This document shows, piece after piece, positions 1 through 7,211 of a stretch of 10,541 nt of DNA. Location of the stretch: assembly GCA_022712835.1 (NCBI GenBank), contig JAFLJU010000630.1, forward strand, positions 1 through 10,541, read 5' to 3'. The stretch comes from Desulfobacteraceae bacterium. Lineage in GTDB: Bacteria > Desulfobacterota > Desulfobacteria > Desulfobacterales > Desulfobacteraceae. Below the pieces are notes generated by a model. The model worked only from the letters and a program-made list of their open reading frames with translations. It had not been told where the DNA came from and searched no databases. Numbering within the stretch: position 1 is the first letter of the stretch; every line of letters starts with the position of its first letter. Made by a program: the position numbers and the translations under genes.

Positions 1-286
1 CTTCTGAATAAGTTTTTCGTTGGATTAAGACAACTTCGTAACCCACTTCTCTGCCGATATAATTTAATAGTTCTTCATAATATACAAGGGTTTCTTTTGG
101 GGATATCATTGCAGCGACAGCTACCCTAAGCTGTTTAGGGCCTGGGGCAGAAACATTTTGTGATTCTGGTACCATTTTTTCGCTTAGATCTACAAATTTA
201 TATTCATTACTTTTTTCACATCCCCAAATTAATAGTGCGAATATAAAAAATGATAGTAAAACTAAAGTGTATTTAATTTTTTTCAT
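1..286 (-). CDS. PhnD-like periplasmic substrate-binding lipoprotein (5' part, runs off window)
   Basis: Partial gene: the first 95 codons are present, reading leftward from an ATG at 286-284, and the remainder lies outside the window. The N-terminus is a lipoprotein signal: basic MKKIK, a hydrophobic stretch of about 15 residues, then the lipobox LIWGC with Cys23 as the lipidation site. After a linker, residues near 55-95 (LRVAVAAMISPKETLVYYEE, then a stretch ending GYEVVLIQRKTY) match the opening strand and helix of PhnD/phosphonate-binding-type proteins (PF12974 style). The family binds oxyanions or other small ligands, either for ABC import or as the sensing partner of a histidine kinase, as in AioX for arsenite. 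A GGAG lies 10 bases upstream of the start (297-300 on the complement). Divergence from the arr operon suggests a sensory or oxyanion-binding role, but that is inference; ligand residues cannot be seen in this fragment. Confidence 0.82.
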   Translation of the reverse strand, partial: MKKIKYTLVLLSFFIFALLIWGCEKSNEYKFVDLSEKMVPESQNVSAPGPKQLRVAVAAMISPKETLVYYEELLNYIGREVGYEVVLIQRKTYSE

Positions 287-595
287 ATGTCACATTCTCC
301 AAAACCTTAATCTCAAGAATAAAACACAGTGAAAACCACATGCCACATCTCTTTATATGCTTAAGCACGGAGGCTTTAAATGTAAAAGCGGAGAAAATAT
401 CCATCAAAAGCAATCTTGCTTACTTCAAAAGGCGTTTAGACCCTTATGTGTTATCCGTACGATATTGTCTTGCGTCCGATTTTCGGATGACTATAACATA
501 TTGAAATGACATATACATTTAATTTTGTCAACAAATGTCGTACGAAATCCGGACGTTTTAGCCAATCTCAAAATTCATGTTCCCTAGATCAATGT

Positions 596-628
596 TTCGA
601 TTATTGCAGTCTTATTAAAATTATCGAA
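596..628. promoter_or_regulatory. Candidate upstream activator site (inverted repeat)
   Basis: Two arms of TTCGATWATT face each other: TTCGATTATT at 596-605 and AATTATCGAA at 619-628, which match at 9 of 10 positions after reverse complementing. Their centres are about 23 bases apart, roughly two helical turns. The pair lies about 113-145 bases upstream of the transcription start predicted from the -24/-12 element. That is the usual distance for binding sites of sigma-54 activators. The assignment is inference; the same sequence was not found before the second -24/-12 promoter in the window. Confidence 0.35.
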
Positions 629-713
629 TAACCTCCGCAGATGTAGTTTTAGACCAATCCTGCTCATTTAGACTTTAAGAATATAGAGACATAGGGATCA
701 AACTTTTATTTCA

Positions 714-730
714 CAGGCACACTAATTGCT
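714..730 (+). promoter_or_regulatory. Sigma-54 (RpoN) -24/-12 promoter of the arr operon
   Basis: The sequence CAGGCACACTAATTGCT carries the invariant GG (716-717) and GC (728-729) separated by exactly 10 bases, within GGCAC-N5-TTGC. It differs from the YTGGCAC-N5-TTGCW consensus only at the T before GG. The predicted transcription start is about 741, giving a leader of about 58 bases to the ATG at 799. It is the only strong promoter-like element seen before the arr genes. It implies that transcription needs RpoN and an AAA+ activator. Confidence 0.82.
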
Positions 731-798
731 AATTAATACAGCATTGTACAGCTCGAATAAGAATAAAACTGATGCAGAAAAGGTCTTGGAGCAATAAC

Positions 799-1203
799 AT
801 GAAAAAAAGAGTGGTCTTGATAAGTGAAAAATCAAAGGAACTAAATCAGATAGATGCTGTCCTATCTAAAAATAAGTACCGAGTACATCTAATTGAGGGT
901 GTTGAAAATCTGGACAAAGCTTTGGCAGATACCTCCTGTAATTGTGTCATTCTGGATTTAGATTCAATCCGTATTGATAACCGGACTATCCGGGAATTAA
1001 CCATTCTGTATCCTCATATTTATTTTTTATGCATGTCTAAAGATCGATTTCATCCAGAGCTGAAAGATGCCATTTGCTACCATATTTATGCCTGTTTAAC
1101 AAAACCTTTGGATTATGATGAGCTGCTTTACTGGCTCAGATGTATTGATAACGATAATGAAGCGACTTCAAGTTCGTCTAATAACAAGGATGAAGAAAGT
1201 TAA
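799..1203 (+). CDS. Small stand-alone receiver-domain protein (degenerate)
   Basis: A 134-residue protein consisting of one CheY-like receiver fold and a short Ser/Asn/Asp/Glu-rich tail (about residues 117-134). The likely phospho-acceptor is Asp53 in CVILDLDS. The switch Ser80 (FLCMS) and the conserved Lys102 in LTKPLDYDEL are also present. The acidic pair normally after strand 1 is reduced: the protein has LISEKS where typical receivers have VDDE, so only Glu10 remains and Mg2+ binding or phosphorylation may be weak. There is no output domain. The ATG at 799 is preferred because GGAG (788-791) sits 7 bases before it; an in-frame ATG at 772 has no ribosome binding site. It is the first gene after the -24/-12 promoter and ends 25 bases before arrA, so it is co-transcribed. 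Role unknown; a regulatory or phosphate-sink function is inference. Confidence 0.8.
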   Translation: MKKRVVLISEKSKELNQIDAVLSKNKYRVHLIEGVENLDKALADTSCNCVILDLDSIRIDNRTIRELTILYPHIYFLCMSKDRFHPELKDAICYHIYACLTKPLDYDELLYWLRCIDNDNEATSSSSNNKDEES

Positions 1204-1228
1204 TCGTAACCATTTAAACGGAGGGAAA

Positions 1229-3805
1229 ATGAAAAAAGAAAAATCAATATCCCTGATTTCTCAGTTTTTGAAAAATAAAGGCTTGTCTCGTCGGTCCTTT
1301 ATGAAAGCCACCGTTGCAACAGGTGCAGCCGTTACAGTTGGTGGCGGTATGCTGCCACAGATGAAAGCATTGGCTGAAGCATCAGGCGAAACAGGGAAAG
1401 ATCAAGGCAAATGGCTTCCCGCAACTTGTCAGGGGTGCACCTCTTGGTGCTCCAAGCAAGTTTATGTTATTAATGGCAGAGCTGTTAAGGTGAGAGGCAA
1501 TCCACACTCAAAAGTAAATTTAGGTGCAGGTTGTCCACGGTCTCATCTGGCATTACAGCAGGTTTATGATCCTGATCGGATCAAAACACCAATGAAGCGT
1601 ACAAATCCCAAAAAAGGTCGAAATGAAGACCCTAAATTTGTTTCCATCTCCTGGGATGAGGCTCTTAATACTATCGCCGATAAAATAATGGAGCTGAGAA
1701 ATGATGGTGAGACACACAAATACATGCTGATGCGTGGGCGCTACTCGTATATGAGAGATATTTTGTATGACAGGATGACAAAAATTATTGGGTCTCCAAA
1801 TAATATATCTCATTCTTCCCTGTGTGCCGAAGCTGAAAAATTTGGTCCCTATTATACTGAAGGGTTGTGGGATTATCGTCAGTATGATGTTACCAACGCT
1901 CGATACATCCTTTTATGGGGTGCAGATCCCCTGGCCGCTAACCGGCAGGTCTCCTATTATTCTAAAGTCTGGGGAGAAGCTATCGATAAGGCAACCATCG
2001 CTATAGTTGAACCCAGACTTTCTGCAACGGCGGCCAAAGCAGATGAGTGGCTTCCGGCAAAGCCAGGTCAGGATGGTGCATTGGCCGTCGCCATCGCCCA
2101 TGTTATTTTAACAGAAGGGCTATGGTATAAGCCCTTTGTTGGTGATTTTATCCATGGGGAAAATCTTTTCGTTAAAGGTCAGCAAGTTGATGAAACTCTT
2201 TTTGAAGAAAAATTTACTAATGGAGTGGTCAAATGGTGGAATCTTGAGCTTAACGATAAAACTCCAGAATGGGCAGCCAGTATTGCCGGCCTTGAAGCAG
2301 ATCAGATCAGAAGAGTGGCCACTGAGTACGGGAAAGCGGCTCCACACGCGATTTCCTGGTTGGGCGGTGGTCCATGTATGCAGGTAAGGGGTGGATTTAC
2401 CGCCATGGCTGTTCATGCACTTAACGGTCTTGTGGGATCTGTTGATAATGTTGGGGGTACCCTTAAAGCGAATAAGGAATATACTATAAAATTCCCGAAA
2501 CCAGATGATTTTATAGATGATATTGCTAAAAAGGGCAAAAAGCATGGAAAGATTGATCAAAGAGGACGACTCCAATTCCCTTGTATGAAAAAAGGGAAAC
2601 CCGGCAGTGCTGTAATTACCAACAATGCAGCCGAAGGAATTCTCAATGATGATCCAAATGAAATCAAAGTTGCAATTGCTTATATGAATAATTTTTCATT
2701 TTCAGCACCCCAGCCGGAAAGGTGGGAAAGAGCTTTATCCAAACTTCCATTCCTGGCTCATATCACGACGAATGCATCTGAGTTTTCATGGTTTGCAGAC
2801 ATTTTGTTACCAGATACCCATCACATGTTTGAAAAGTGGGGATATGTCAAATCTCATGGTAATGGTCATAGACATGTCACCTTGATGCAGCCGATTATTG
2901 ACAATGTATGGGATTATAAAACTGATGAAACAGAGATCCCCTGGCTGATTGCAGAAAAGCTTGCAGAAAAAGGATTTGACAATCTGCTGCGTCATTATAA
3001 GACGTATAAAGATCCCGAGACAGGCAAGGAGCCGACCAATGAGAAAGAGTTTGCTTTTTATGCATTGAAATATGCAACGCAACAACTTTGGGACCCGGCT
3101 CAATACAAAGGCGGTGATAAGTTCGATGGTTGGAACGCTCTGGCAGAAAAAGGGGTTTGGAATTCAGCACCTTATCCTTTTAAAAAGCGATGGGGTCATA
3201 TGAAAACTAAAACCAAACAGTTTGAATTTTATAGTGAAACCTTAAAAGCGGCCTTGGAAAAACATGCCCATAAACATGAAACAACCGTAGATGAGGTAAT
3301 GAAAGTCACAAAATACCTTGCAAGGGGTGAGATGGCATTTATTCCGCACTATGAAGAACCTTATACACTTGGAGATGAAAAAGAATATCCTTTTATCCAT
3401 GTGGATCATAAGTCCCGCCTCAATCGAGAGGGACGATCAGCAAACTGTAGCTGGTATTATGATTTTAAGGATATCGATCCTGGAGATGAAGCCTGGGATG
3501 ATGTAGCAAAAATTAATCCATTGGATGCCAAAAAAATTAATATTAAAAATGGTGATCAGATAAAGGTCTCCTCTCCCACTGGCAGTCTTGTTTGTACCGC
3601 AAAACTCTGGGAAGGAGTTAGGCCTGGTACTGTTGCAAAGTGTTATGGACAGGGGCATTGGGTTTATGGTCGCCTGGCATCCAAAAAATTTAGGAAAGAG
3701 GCACGTGGCGGCAGCAGCAATGACATTATTCCGGCACAATATGAAGCACTCAGTGGTGCCTCGGCATATTACGGTGTCACCCGGGTTAAAATTGAAAAGG
3801 TATAA
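1229..3805 (+). CDS. arrA: Respiratory arsenate reductase, catalytic subunit ArrA
   Basis: An 858-residue molybdopterin oxidoreductase of the DMSO reductase superfamily that reduces arsenate to arsenite as terminal electron acceptor. A Tat signal (SRRSFMK, residues 20-26) precedes a hydrophobic stretch, so the folded enzyme is exported. Cys67, Cys70, Cys74 and Cys102 give CX2CX3CX27C for one [4Fe-4S] cluster. RGRY at 169-172, His195-Ser196, Cys199 (probable Mo ligand), Lys204 and Tyr216 have the same mutual spacing as the active-site residues I recall from the Shewanella ANA-3 ArrA structure (R165, Y166, H189, S190, C193, K198, Y210). RGRY separates ArrA from ArxA arsenite oxidases, which carry GRGWG there. 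The length matches known ArrA (about 850). The start at 1229 is chosen for GGAGG at 1220-1224 and the Tat signal; an open frame extends 38 codons further up but overlaps the preceding gene. arrB follows after 13 bases. Confidence 0.94.
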   Translation: MKKEKSISLISQFLKNKGLSRRSFMKATVATGAAVTVGGGMLPQMKALAEASGETGKDQGKWLPATCQGCTSWCSKQVYVINGRAVKVRGNPHSKVNLGAGCPRSHLALQQVYDPDRIKTPMKRTNPKKGRNEDPKFVSISWDEALNTIADKIMELRNDGETHKYMLMRGRYSYMRDILYDRMTKIIGSPNNISHSSLCAEAEKFGPYYTEGLWDYRQYDVTNARYILLWGADPLAANRQVSYYSKVWGEAIDKATIAIVEPRLSATAAKADEWLPAKPGQDGALAVAIAHVILTEGLWYKPFVGDFIHGENLFVKGQQVDETLFEEKFTNGVVKWWNLELNDKTPEWAASIAGLEADQIRRVATEYGKAAPHAISWLGGGPCMQVRGGFTAMAVHALNGLVGSVDNVGGTLKANKEYTIKFPKPDDFIDDIAKKGKKHGKIDQRGRLQFPCMKKGKPGSAVITNNAAEGILNDDPNEIKVAIAYMNNFSFSAPQPERWERALSKLPFLAHITTNASEFSWFADILLPDTHHMFEKWGYVKSHGNGHRHVTLMQPIIDNVWDYKTDETEIPWLIAEKLAEKGFDNLLRHYKTYKDPETGKEPTNEKEFAFYALKYATQQLWDPAQYKGGDKFDGWNALAEKGVWNSAPYPFKKRWGHMKTKTKQFEFYSETLKAALEKHAHKHETTVDEVMKVTKYLARGEMAFIPHYEEPYTLGDEKEYPFIHVDHKSRLNREGRSANCSWYYDFKDIDPGDEAWDDVAKINPLDAKKINIKNGDQIKVSSPTGSLVCTAKLWEGVRPGTVAKCYGQGHWVYGRLASKKFRKEARGGSSNDIIPAQYEALSGASAYYGVTRVKIEKV

Positions 3806-3818
3806 GGGGGAATAAATA

Positions 3819-4541
3819 ATGCCAAGATACGCAATGGTTATAGATCTTCAAAGATGCGTCGGGTGCAGTGCCTGCAGTATATCCTGCAGGAATGAAAACA
3901 ATGTGCCTGACGGGATCTACTGGTCAAATAAAATTACTGAAACATCCGGGATATTTCCCAATGTTCGATATCATTACATTCCCACTCTTTGCAACCACTG
4001 TGAAAATGCACCTTGTGTCAGAGGTTGCCCAACAGGTGCCATGCATAAGCTGGAAAATGGCATTACCATGCACAATCCAAAAAAATGTATAGGCTGTAAA
4101 TATTGTGAGTTTAACTGTCCTTATGGTGTGATCTATTTTAACTGGACAAATCCTCACAAACCCTGGAAAAACCGTGAAAAAGTTCTGGAAGGTACCACCT
4201 CTCCAGCTGAAGAAGTAGAAAAAGTCGGTGGGAATACAATTCCCTATTACAATCCGGAAAGAGAAGAGACACTGGCGGGAATCCGCCCTAAAGGTGTGGT
4301 TGAAAAATGCACATTCTGCGATCACAGGGTGAAAAGAGGAAAATTGCCCAGATGTGTGGACGCCTGTCCCGCAGATGCAAGAGTGTTTGGTGATATGAAC
4401 GATCCAAACAGCAAGGTTCGACAACTGCTGGGTAAGTTTAGGCCGTTCAGGCTCAAAGAGCAGGTCGGAACCGAACCCCATGTGTTCTATATAAGAGACT
4501 TTAACCCCGCAAACTATCAACCAAGCAAAGGAGGTATCTAA
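3819..4541 (+). CDS. arrB: Respiratory arsenate reductase, iron-sulfur subunit ArrB
   Basis: A 240-residue ferredoxin-like electron-transfer subunit with sixteen cysteines in four groups: 13/16/19/23, 58/61/66/70, 90/93/96/100 and 164/167/179/183. These are the ligands for four [4Fe-4S] clusters, as in the DmsB/PsrB/NrfC family. It has no signal peptide, so it presumably leaves the cytoplasm bound to Tat-exported ArrA. It passes electrons from the membrane anchor to the ArrA cluster and Mo site. The length fits known ArrB (about 230-240). AAGGGGGA (3804-3811) sits 7 bases ahead of the ATG and overlaps the arrA stop. The stop overlaps the arrC start by one base (TAATG), indicating translational coupling. 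Confidence 0.93.
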   Translation: MPRYAMVIDLQRCVGCSACSISCRNENNVPDGIYWSNKITETSGIFPNVRYHYIPTLCNHCENAPCVRGCPTGAMHKLENGITMHNPKKCIGCKYCEFNCPYGVIYFNWTNPHKPWKNREKVLEGTTSPAEEVEKVGGNTIPYYNPEREETLAGIRPKGVVEKCTFCDHRVKRGKLPRCVDACPADARVFGDMNDPNSKVRQLLGKFRPFRLKEQVGTEPHVFYIRDFNPANYQPSKGGI

Positions 4542-5686
4542 TGAATCTAAAACCTTCAAACAGATTGTTTTTTCCCTGGCTTGGTCTTCTGGGCATCGCT
4601 ATCCTTATTGGATTATTTGCAGCTTTTAAACTTTTAACAGAAGGCCATCACCTTTTTAACGCAAATGATGTACTGATTTGGTCATTACCATTGGGGGTAT
4701 ATATTTACCTGGCATTGGCAAGTTCAGGCTTGACTCTTCTGGCATCGATTCCATTGGTATTTGGCGTTAAGCGATACGAACCTTTTGCCAAAAGATTGGT
4801 TTTTCTTGCAATAGCAGCATTGCTTGGTGGTTTTATATCCATAGGACTTGAACTTGGTAATGTTCTTAATATGGTGTATATCTTGTTCTCACCAAATCTT
4901 AGTTCGCCGATTTGGTGGATGGGCACTATATATAGTATTGAGCTGGTCGTACTGGTCCTGAAATTCCAAAGAATTCATGCAGGTGACTGGTCCAGCACGA
5001 CAAGTAAAACTCTCGGTAAAATTGGTTTTCTTTGTGCTTTAATTGCACCTTTAATGATCGGCTCAGTTTTTGGCCTTACAGAGTCAAGGGTGACTTATTT
5101 TGGACCGCTCATGTCTATATACTGCCTGCTCATGGCTATTCTCAGCGGATCTGCACTCTGTCTTTTCTACAACCTGATTCATGCACAAATTACAGGCAAT
5201 GGGCTAGCAGAGGATAAAAATTCTTTGATGAGGGAGTTAACCAGAATATTTACAGGCTCTCTTGGTGCAGTTATAGTTTTGACCTTCATCAAGTTCTTTT
5301 TTGAAGGTTCAACCGTCATTCCAGAATTCTTAAATTATCATAAATATGCCCAGGTTTTCGGCAGTATTGCCGGTATGAATACAGAAGTAGTCCTGGGATT
5401 ATTTCTGCCTTTTATTTTAATTTCCATACCGGGACTTCGTTATAACAACAGTACCAGAATGCTTACCTCGGCACTTGTACTTGTGGGAACGCTTGCGATG
5501 CATATGGAAATCCTATTGGCCGGACAGAGCCGTCCTGTTGGTCCTAAAGCGGAACAATTCCCTGATGTGATTTCTTATTTTCCAAGTATTTGGGAATGGA
5601 TGGTTTTTATGCTGTCCATTGCAGTTATGTTGCTATTGTTCTCTTTGGGAGAACGATTTTTGAAATTAGAGGCTAAACCTGCTTAA
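4541..5686 (+). CDS. arrC: Quinol-oxidising membrane anchor ArrC (NrfD/PsrC family)
   Basis: A 381-residue integral membrane protein with about ten hydrophobic segments. The first is near residues 9-32 and the second near 44-70 (IWSLPLGVYIYLALASSG, a typical NrfD-type helix); the last is near the C-terminus (EWMVFMLSIAVMLLLFSL). No haem-binding motif or Fe-S cysteine cluster is seen, consistent with the haem-free NrfD/PsrC type. It holds ArrAB on the membrane and takes electrons from menaquinol. The start overlaps the arrB stop (TAATG) and is preceded by a near-perfect Shine-Dalgarno, AAGGAGGT at 4528-4535, 5 bases away, so strong coupled translation is expected. The Shewanella arr operon lacks this subunit, whereas many other arsenate respirers carry it. 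Confidence 0.9.
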   Translation: MNLKPSNRLFFPWLGLLGIAILIGLFAAFKLLTEGHHLFNANDVLIWSLPLGVYIYLALASSGLTLLASIPLVFGVKRYEPFAKRLVFLAIAALLGGFISIGLELGNVLNMVYILFSPNLSSPIWWMGTIYSIELVVLVLKFQRIHAGDWSSTTSKTLGKIGFLCALIAPLMIGSVFGLTESRVTYFGPLMSIYCLLMAILSGSALCLFYNLIHAQITGNGLAEDKNSLMRELTRIFTGSLGAVIVLTFIKFFFEGSTVIPEFLNYHKYAQVFGSIAGMNTEVVLGLFLPFILISIPGLRYNNSTRMLTSALVLVGTLAMHMEILLAGQSRPVGPKAEQFPDVISYFPSIWEWMVFMLSIAVMLLLFSLGERFLKLEAKPA

Positions 5687-5722
5687 CCATTAGACACTGT
5701 TTTTTATACGCTTGAGTTGTGG

Positions 5723-5771
5723 CTGATTTTTTCATCCGGCTTTAACCACCTCCCCCGGATGAAAAAATCAG
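5723..5771 (+). repeat. Perfect 17-bp inverted repeat between arrC and arrD
   Basis: Arms CTGATTTTTTCATCCGG (5723-5739) and CCGGATGAAAAAATCAG (5755-5771) are exact reverse complements around a 15-base loop (5740-5754). The RNA would form a stable hairpin. No T-run follows the right arm, so it is not a standard intrinsic terminator. A processing, mRNA-stabilising or partial attenuation element separating arrABC from the accessory genes is more likely (inference). The loop contains CACCTCC (5747-5753), the complement of a strong Shine-Dalgarno. Confidence 0.85.
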
Positions 5772-5818
5772 TACTTATCCAAAAAAAATGGATCGTAATG
5801 TTATAAAGGAGAAATTAT

Positions 5819-6475
5819 ATGGATAGTCAAAACCTTGTGTCACAGGAGACCGCGAGACAGGATATCTACAAAAGTTTAGCAAGTTTTTATAGATTACCCG
5901 AAGAATCCATTCTCACGAATTTGGATACTTTGTCTGAGCAATTGTCAAACCAGAATTTTGAGGCAGCATCCTATATAAAATGTATGCAGACTGAACTTGC
6001 TCAAAATTGTGATTTGGAACTGCTCAAAATTGAGTATACACGGCTTTTTATCGGGCCTTACAGCTTACCAGCAGCTCCATATGGATCTGTCTATACTGAA
6101 AATGAACGCAAAGTCATGGGCGATTCATCCATGGATGCAAAAAAAAGATATCAAAGTTTTGGATTAGATATTTCTAATAATATTAAAGAGGTTCCAGACC
6201 ATATTGCTGTCGAACTTGAATTTATGTTTTTCCTAATTTATAAAGAAATTGAAAGCATCAAAGCCTATGACCCTGAGCAAGCTCAGGAGATATTGTATCA
6301 TCAAAAATCATTTCTTTGTGACCATTTGAATATGTGGGTACCCGATTTCACTGATTGTGTGATCGAGCATGCCAGCACTGAATTTTATCGCAATCTTGCA
6401 AAAGCCACCAGGGTTTTTGTCGCAGAAGAAATTGAGTACCTGGAAAGCGTTTTTATTGCTGTGACCCAGGCTTAA
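5819..6475 (+). CDS. arrD: TorD-family maturation chaperone ArrD
   Basis: A 218-residue, helix-rich cytoplasmic protein of the TorD/DmsD family. Such chaperones bind the Tat signal and apo-form of their Mo enzyme and release it once the cofactor is inserted. Family signatures seen are EYTRLFIGP (residues 72-80), PYGSVY (87-92), and VPDHIAVELEFM (125-136), the PDH-x3-E core. The length is normal for the family. AAGGAG (5806-5811) lies 7 bases before the ATG. The gene follows arrC after 132 bases containing the hairpin, and the next gene begins 9 bases after its stop. Position directly after arrABC makes ArrA the natural client; specificity is inferred from context. Confidence 0.9.
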   Translation: MDSQNLVSQETARQDIYKSLASFYRLPEESILTNLDTLSEQLSNQNFEAASYIKCMQTELAQNCDLELLKIEYTRLFIGPYSLPAAPYGSVYTENERKVMGDSSMDAKKRYQSFGLDISNNIKEVPDHIAVELEFMFFLIYKEIESIKAYDPEQAQEILYHQKSFLCDHLNMWVPDFTDCVIEHASTEFYRNLAKATRVFVAEEIEYLESVFIAVTQA

Positions 6476-6484
6476 AGGATACAA

Positions 6485-7162
6485 ATGGAATCTTTCGAAT
6501 ATTTACTTGAAGAATCGGCTAGGACGCATGGTCATCTTTGTCCTGGTCAGGTTGTGGGTGTCCGGATGGCGATGTTGGGGTGCCGACTTATCTGTCTTGA
6601 TAATCCAAAAAGTTCAGAACAGATCAAAAAGCTTCTTGTTTATGTAGAAATGGATCGATGTACCGCAGATGCTGTTGCGTATGTTACCGGTGTAAAACTT
6701 GGGCGTAGAAGTTTGAAATTCATGGATTATGGTATCATGGCCGCAACTTTTATAAATCTTACCACTGATAAATCATATCGAATCATTTCCACAGAAGAAT
6801 CCAGGGATCTTTCTGATGTATATGCCCCCGAGGTTGAAGGCAAATCTCAAAGACAACTATTGGCATATAAAAGAATGCCGGACAGTGTGCTTTTCAGGGT
6901 TCAAAAAGTTCATGTAAATATTAATGAGTTTGATCTTCCAGGTCCTACAAAACAAAAAACCACATGCAGTCAGTGCGGACAGGTCATTCGTGACGGTAGA
7001 GAAATTGTGAAAGAAGGTCAAACGCTTTGTAAACCATGTAGTGGGAATAGTTATTTTTCACATGCCATGGAGATTTCCTGGCCTGGGATGGATTGGTCAC
7101 CATTAAATGGGAAAAATGGAAAATCTCAGGCTGGTTTTGTAAAAGGGACTGCTCTGAGTTGA
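6485..7162 (+). CDS. FmdE-family protein with C-terminal zinc-ribbon-like motif
   Basis: A 225-residue protein. The N-terminal part is an FmdE domain (named after formylmethanofuran dehydrogenase subunit E): HGHLCPG at 15-21, EMDRCTADAV at 55-64, TGVKLGRRSLKFMDYG at 68-83, with Cys19 and Cys59 as the family's metal-site cysteines. The C-terminal part has CSQC (161-164) and CKPC (182-185), a treble-clef or ribbon-like zinc site. FmdE domains are widespread in anaerobes, often beside molybdenum or tungsten enzymes, but their function is poorly known. Here the gene sits between arrD and a molybdopterin-binding gene, with AAAGGA overlapping the arrD stop as ribosome binding site, so a role in metal or cofactor handling for ArrA is plausible but inferred. 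Confidence 0.88.
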   Translation: MESFEYLLEESARTHGHLCPGQVVGVRMAMLGCRLICLDNPKSSEQIKKLLVYVEMDRCTADAVAYVTGVKLGRRSLKFMDYGIMAATFINLTTDKSYRIISTEESRDLSDVYAPEVEGKSQRQLLAYKRMPDSVLFRVQKVHVNINEFDLPGPTKQKTTCSQCGQVIRDGREIVKEGQTLCKPCSGNSYFSHAMEISWPGMDWSPLNGKNGKSQAGFVKGTALS

Positions 7163-7211
7163 ATCCCGATAGGAATGATCGGTATGCGTAACTGATAAAG
7201 GAGAATCTAAC
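7163..7211 (+). other. Short spacer with small inverted repeat
   Basis: The 49-base gap contains CCGAT (7166-7170) and ATCGG (7178-7182) around 7 bases, extendable by two A-T pairs after one mismatch. It is too short and lacks a T-run, so I do not call it a terminator. A clear ribosome binding site, AAAGGAGA (7197-7204), follows and serves the GTG start at 7212. Confidence 0.4.

Larger units (their letters stand above)
287..798. other. Divergent intergenic control region
   Basis: About 510 AT-rich bases separate the leftward lipoprotein gene from the rightward arr genes. I see no convincing coding sequence or RNA gene. It holds a -24/-12 promoter at 714-730 facing the arr genes. It also holds an inverted pair TTCGATTATT (596-605) / AATTATCGAA (619-628), a tight palindrome TCCGA-TTT-TCGGA (475-487), the 8-bp palindrome TCGTACGA (538-545), and three copies of TTTAGAC (435-441, 648-654, 667-673). 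The repeats lie in the range where activator sites would be expected, but none matches a site I can name. No promoter for the leftward gene was identified with confidence. Confidence 0.7.

Noticed and set aside
772..798. Earlier ATG for the receiver-domain protein
   Set aside because: No Shine-Dalgarno precedes 772, whereas 799 has GGAG at 7 bases and begins directly at the first strand of the fold.
1115..1228. Upstream in-frame extension of arrA by 38 codons
   Set aside because: It overlaps the receiver-domain gene, lacks a ribosome binding site, and would bury the Tat signal; GGAGG at 1220-1224 supports the ATG at 1229.
1229..3805. Alternative identity as polysulfide/thiosulfate reductase or ArxA arsenite oxidase
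   Set aside because: The RGRY motif, the SSLCAEAEKFGPYY block and the 858-residue length match ArrA; ArxA carries GRGWG at the motif.
1913..4559. Long antisense frames opposite arrA and arrB
   Set aside because: They mirror strong coding frames, have no ribosome binding sites or recognisable domains, and encode low-plausibility proteins.
5723..5771. Inverted repeat as an ordinary intrinsic terminator of arrABC
   Set aside because: No T-run follows the right arm, and arrD continues in the same direction without an evident promoter of its own.
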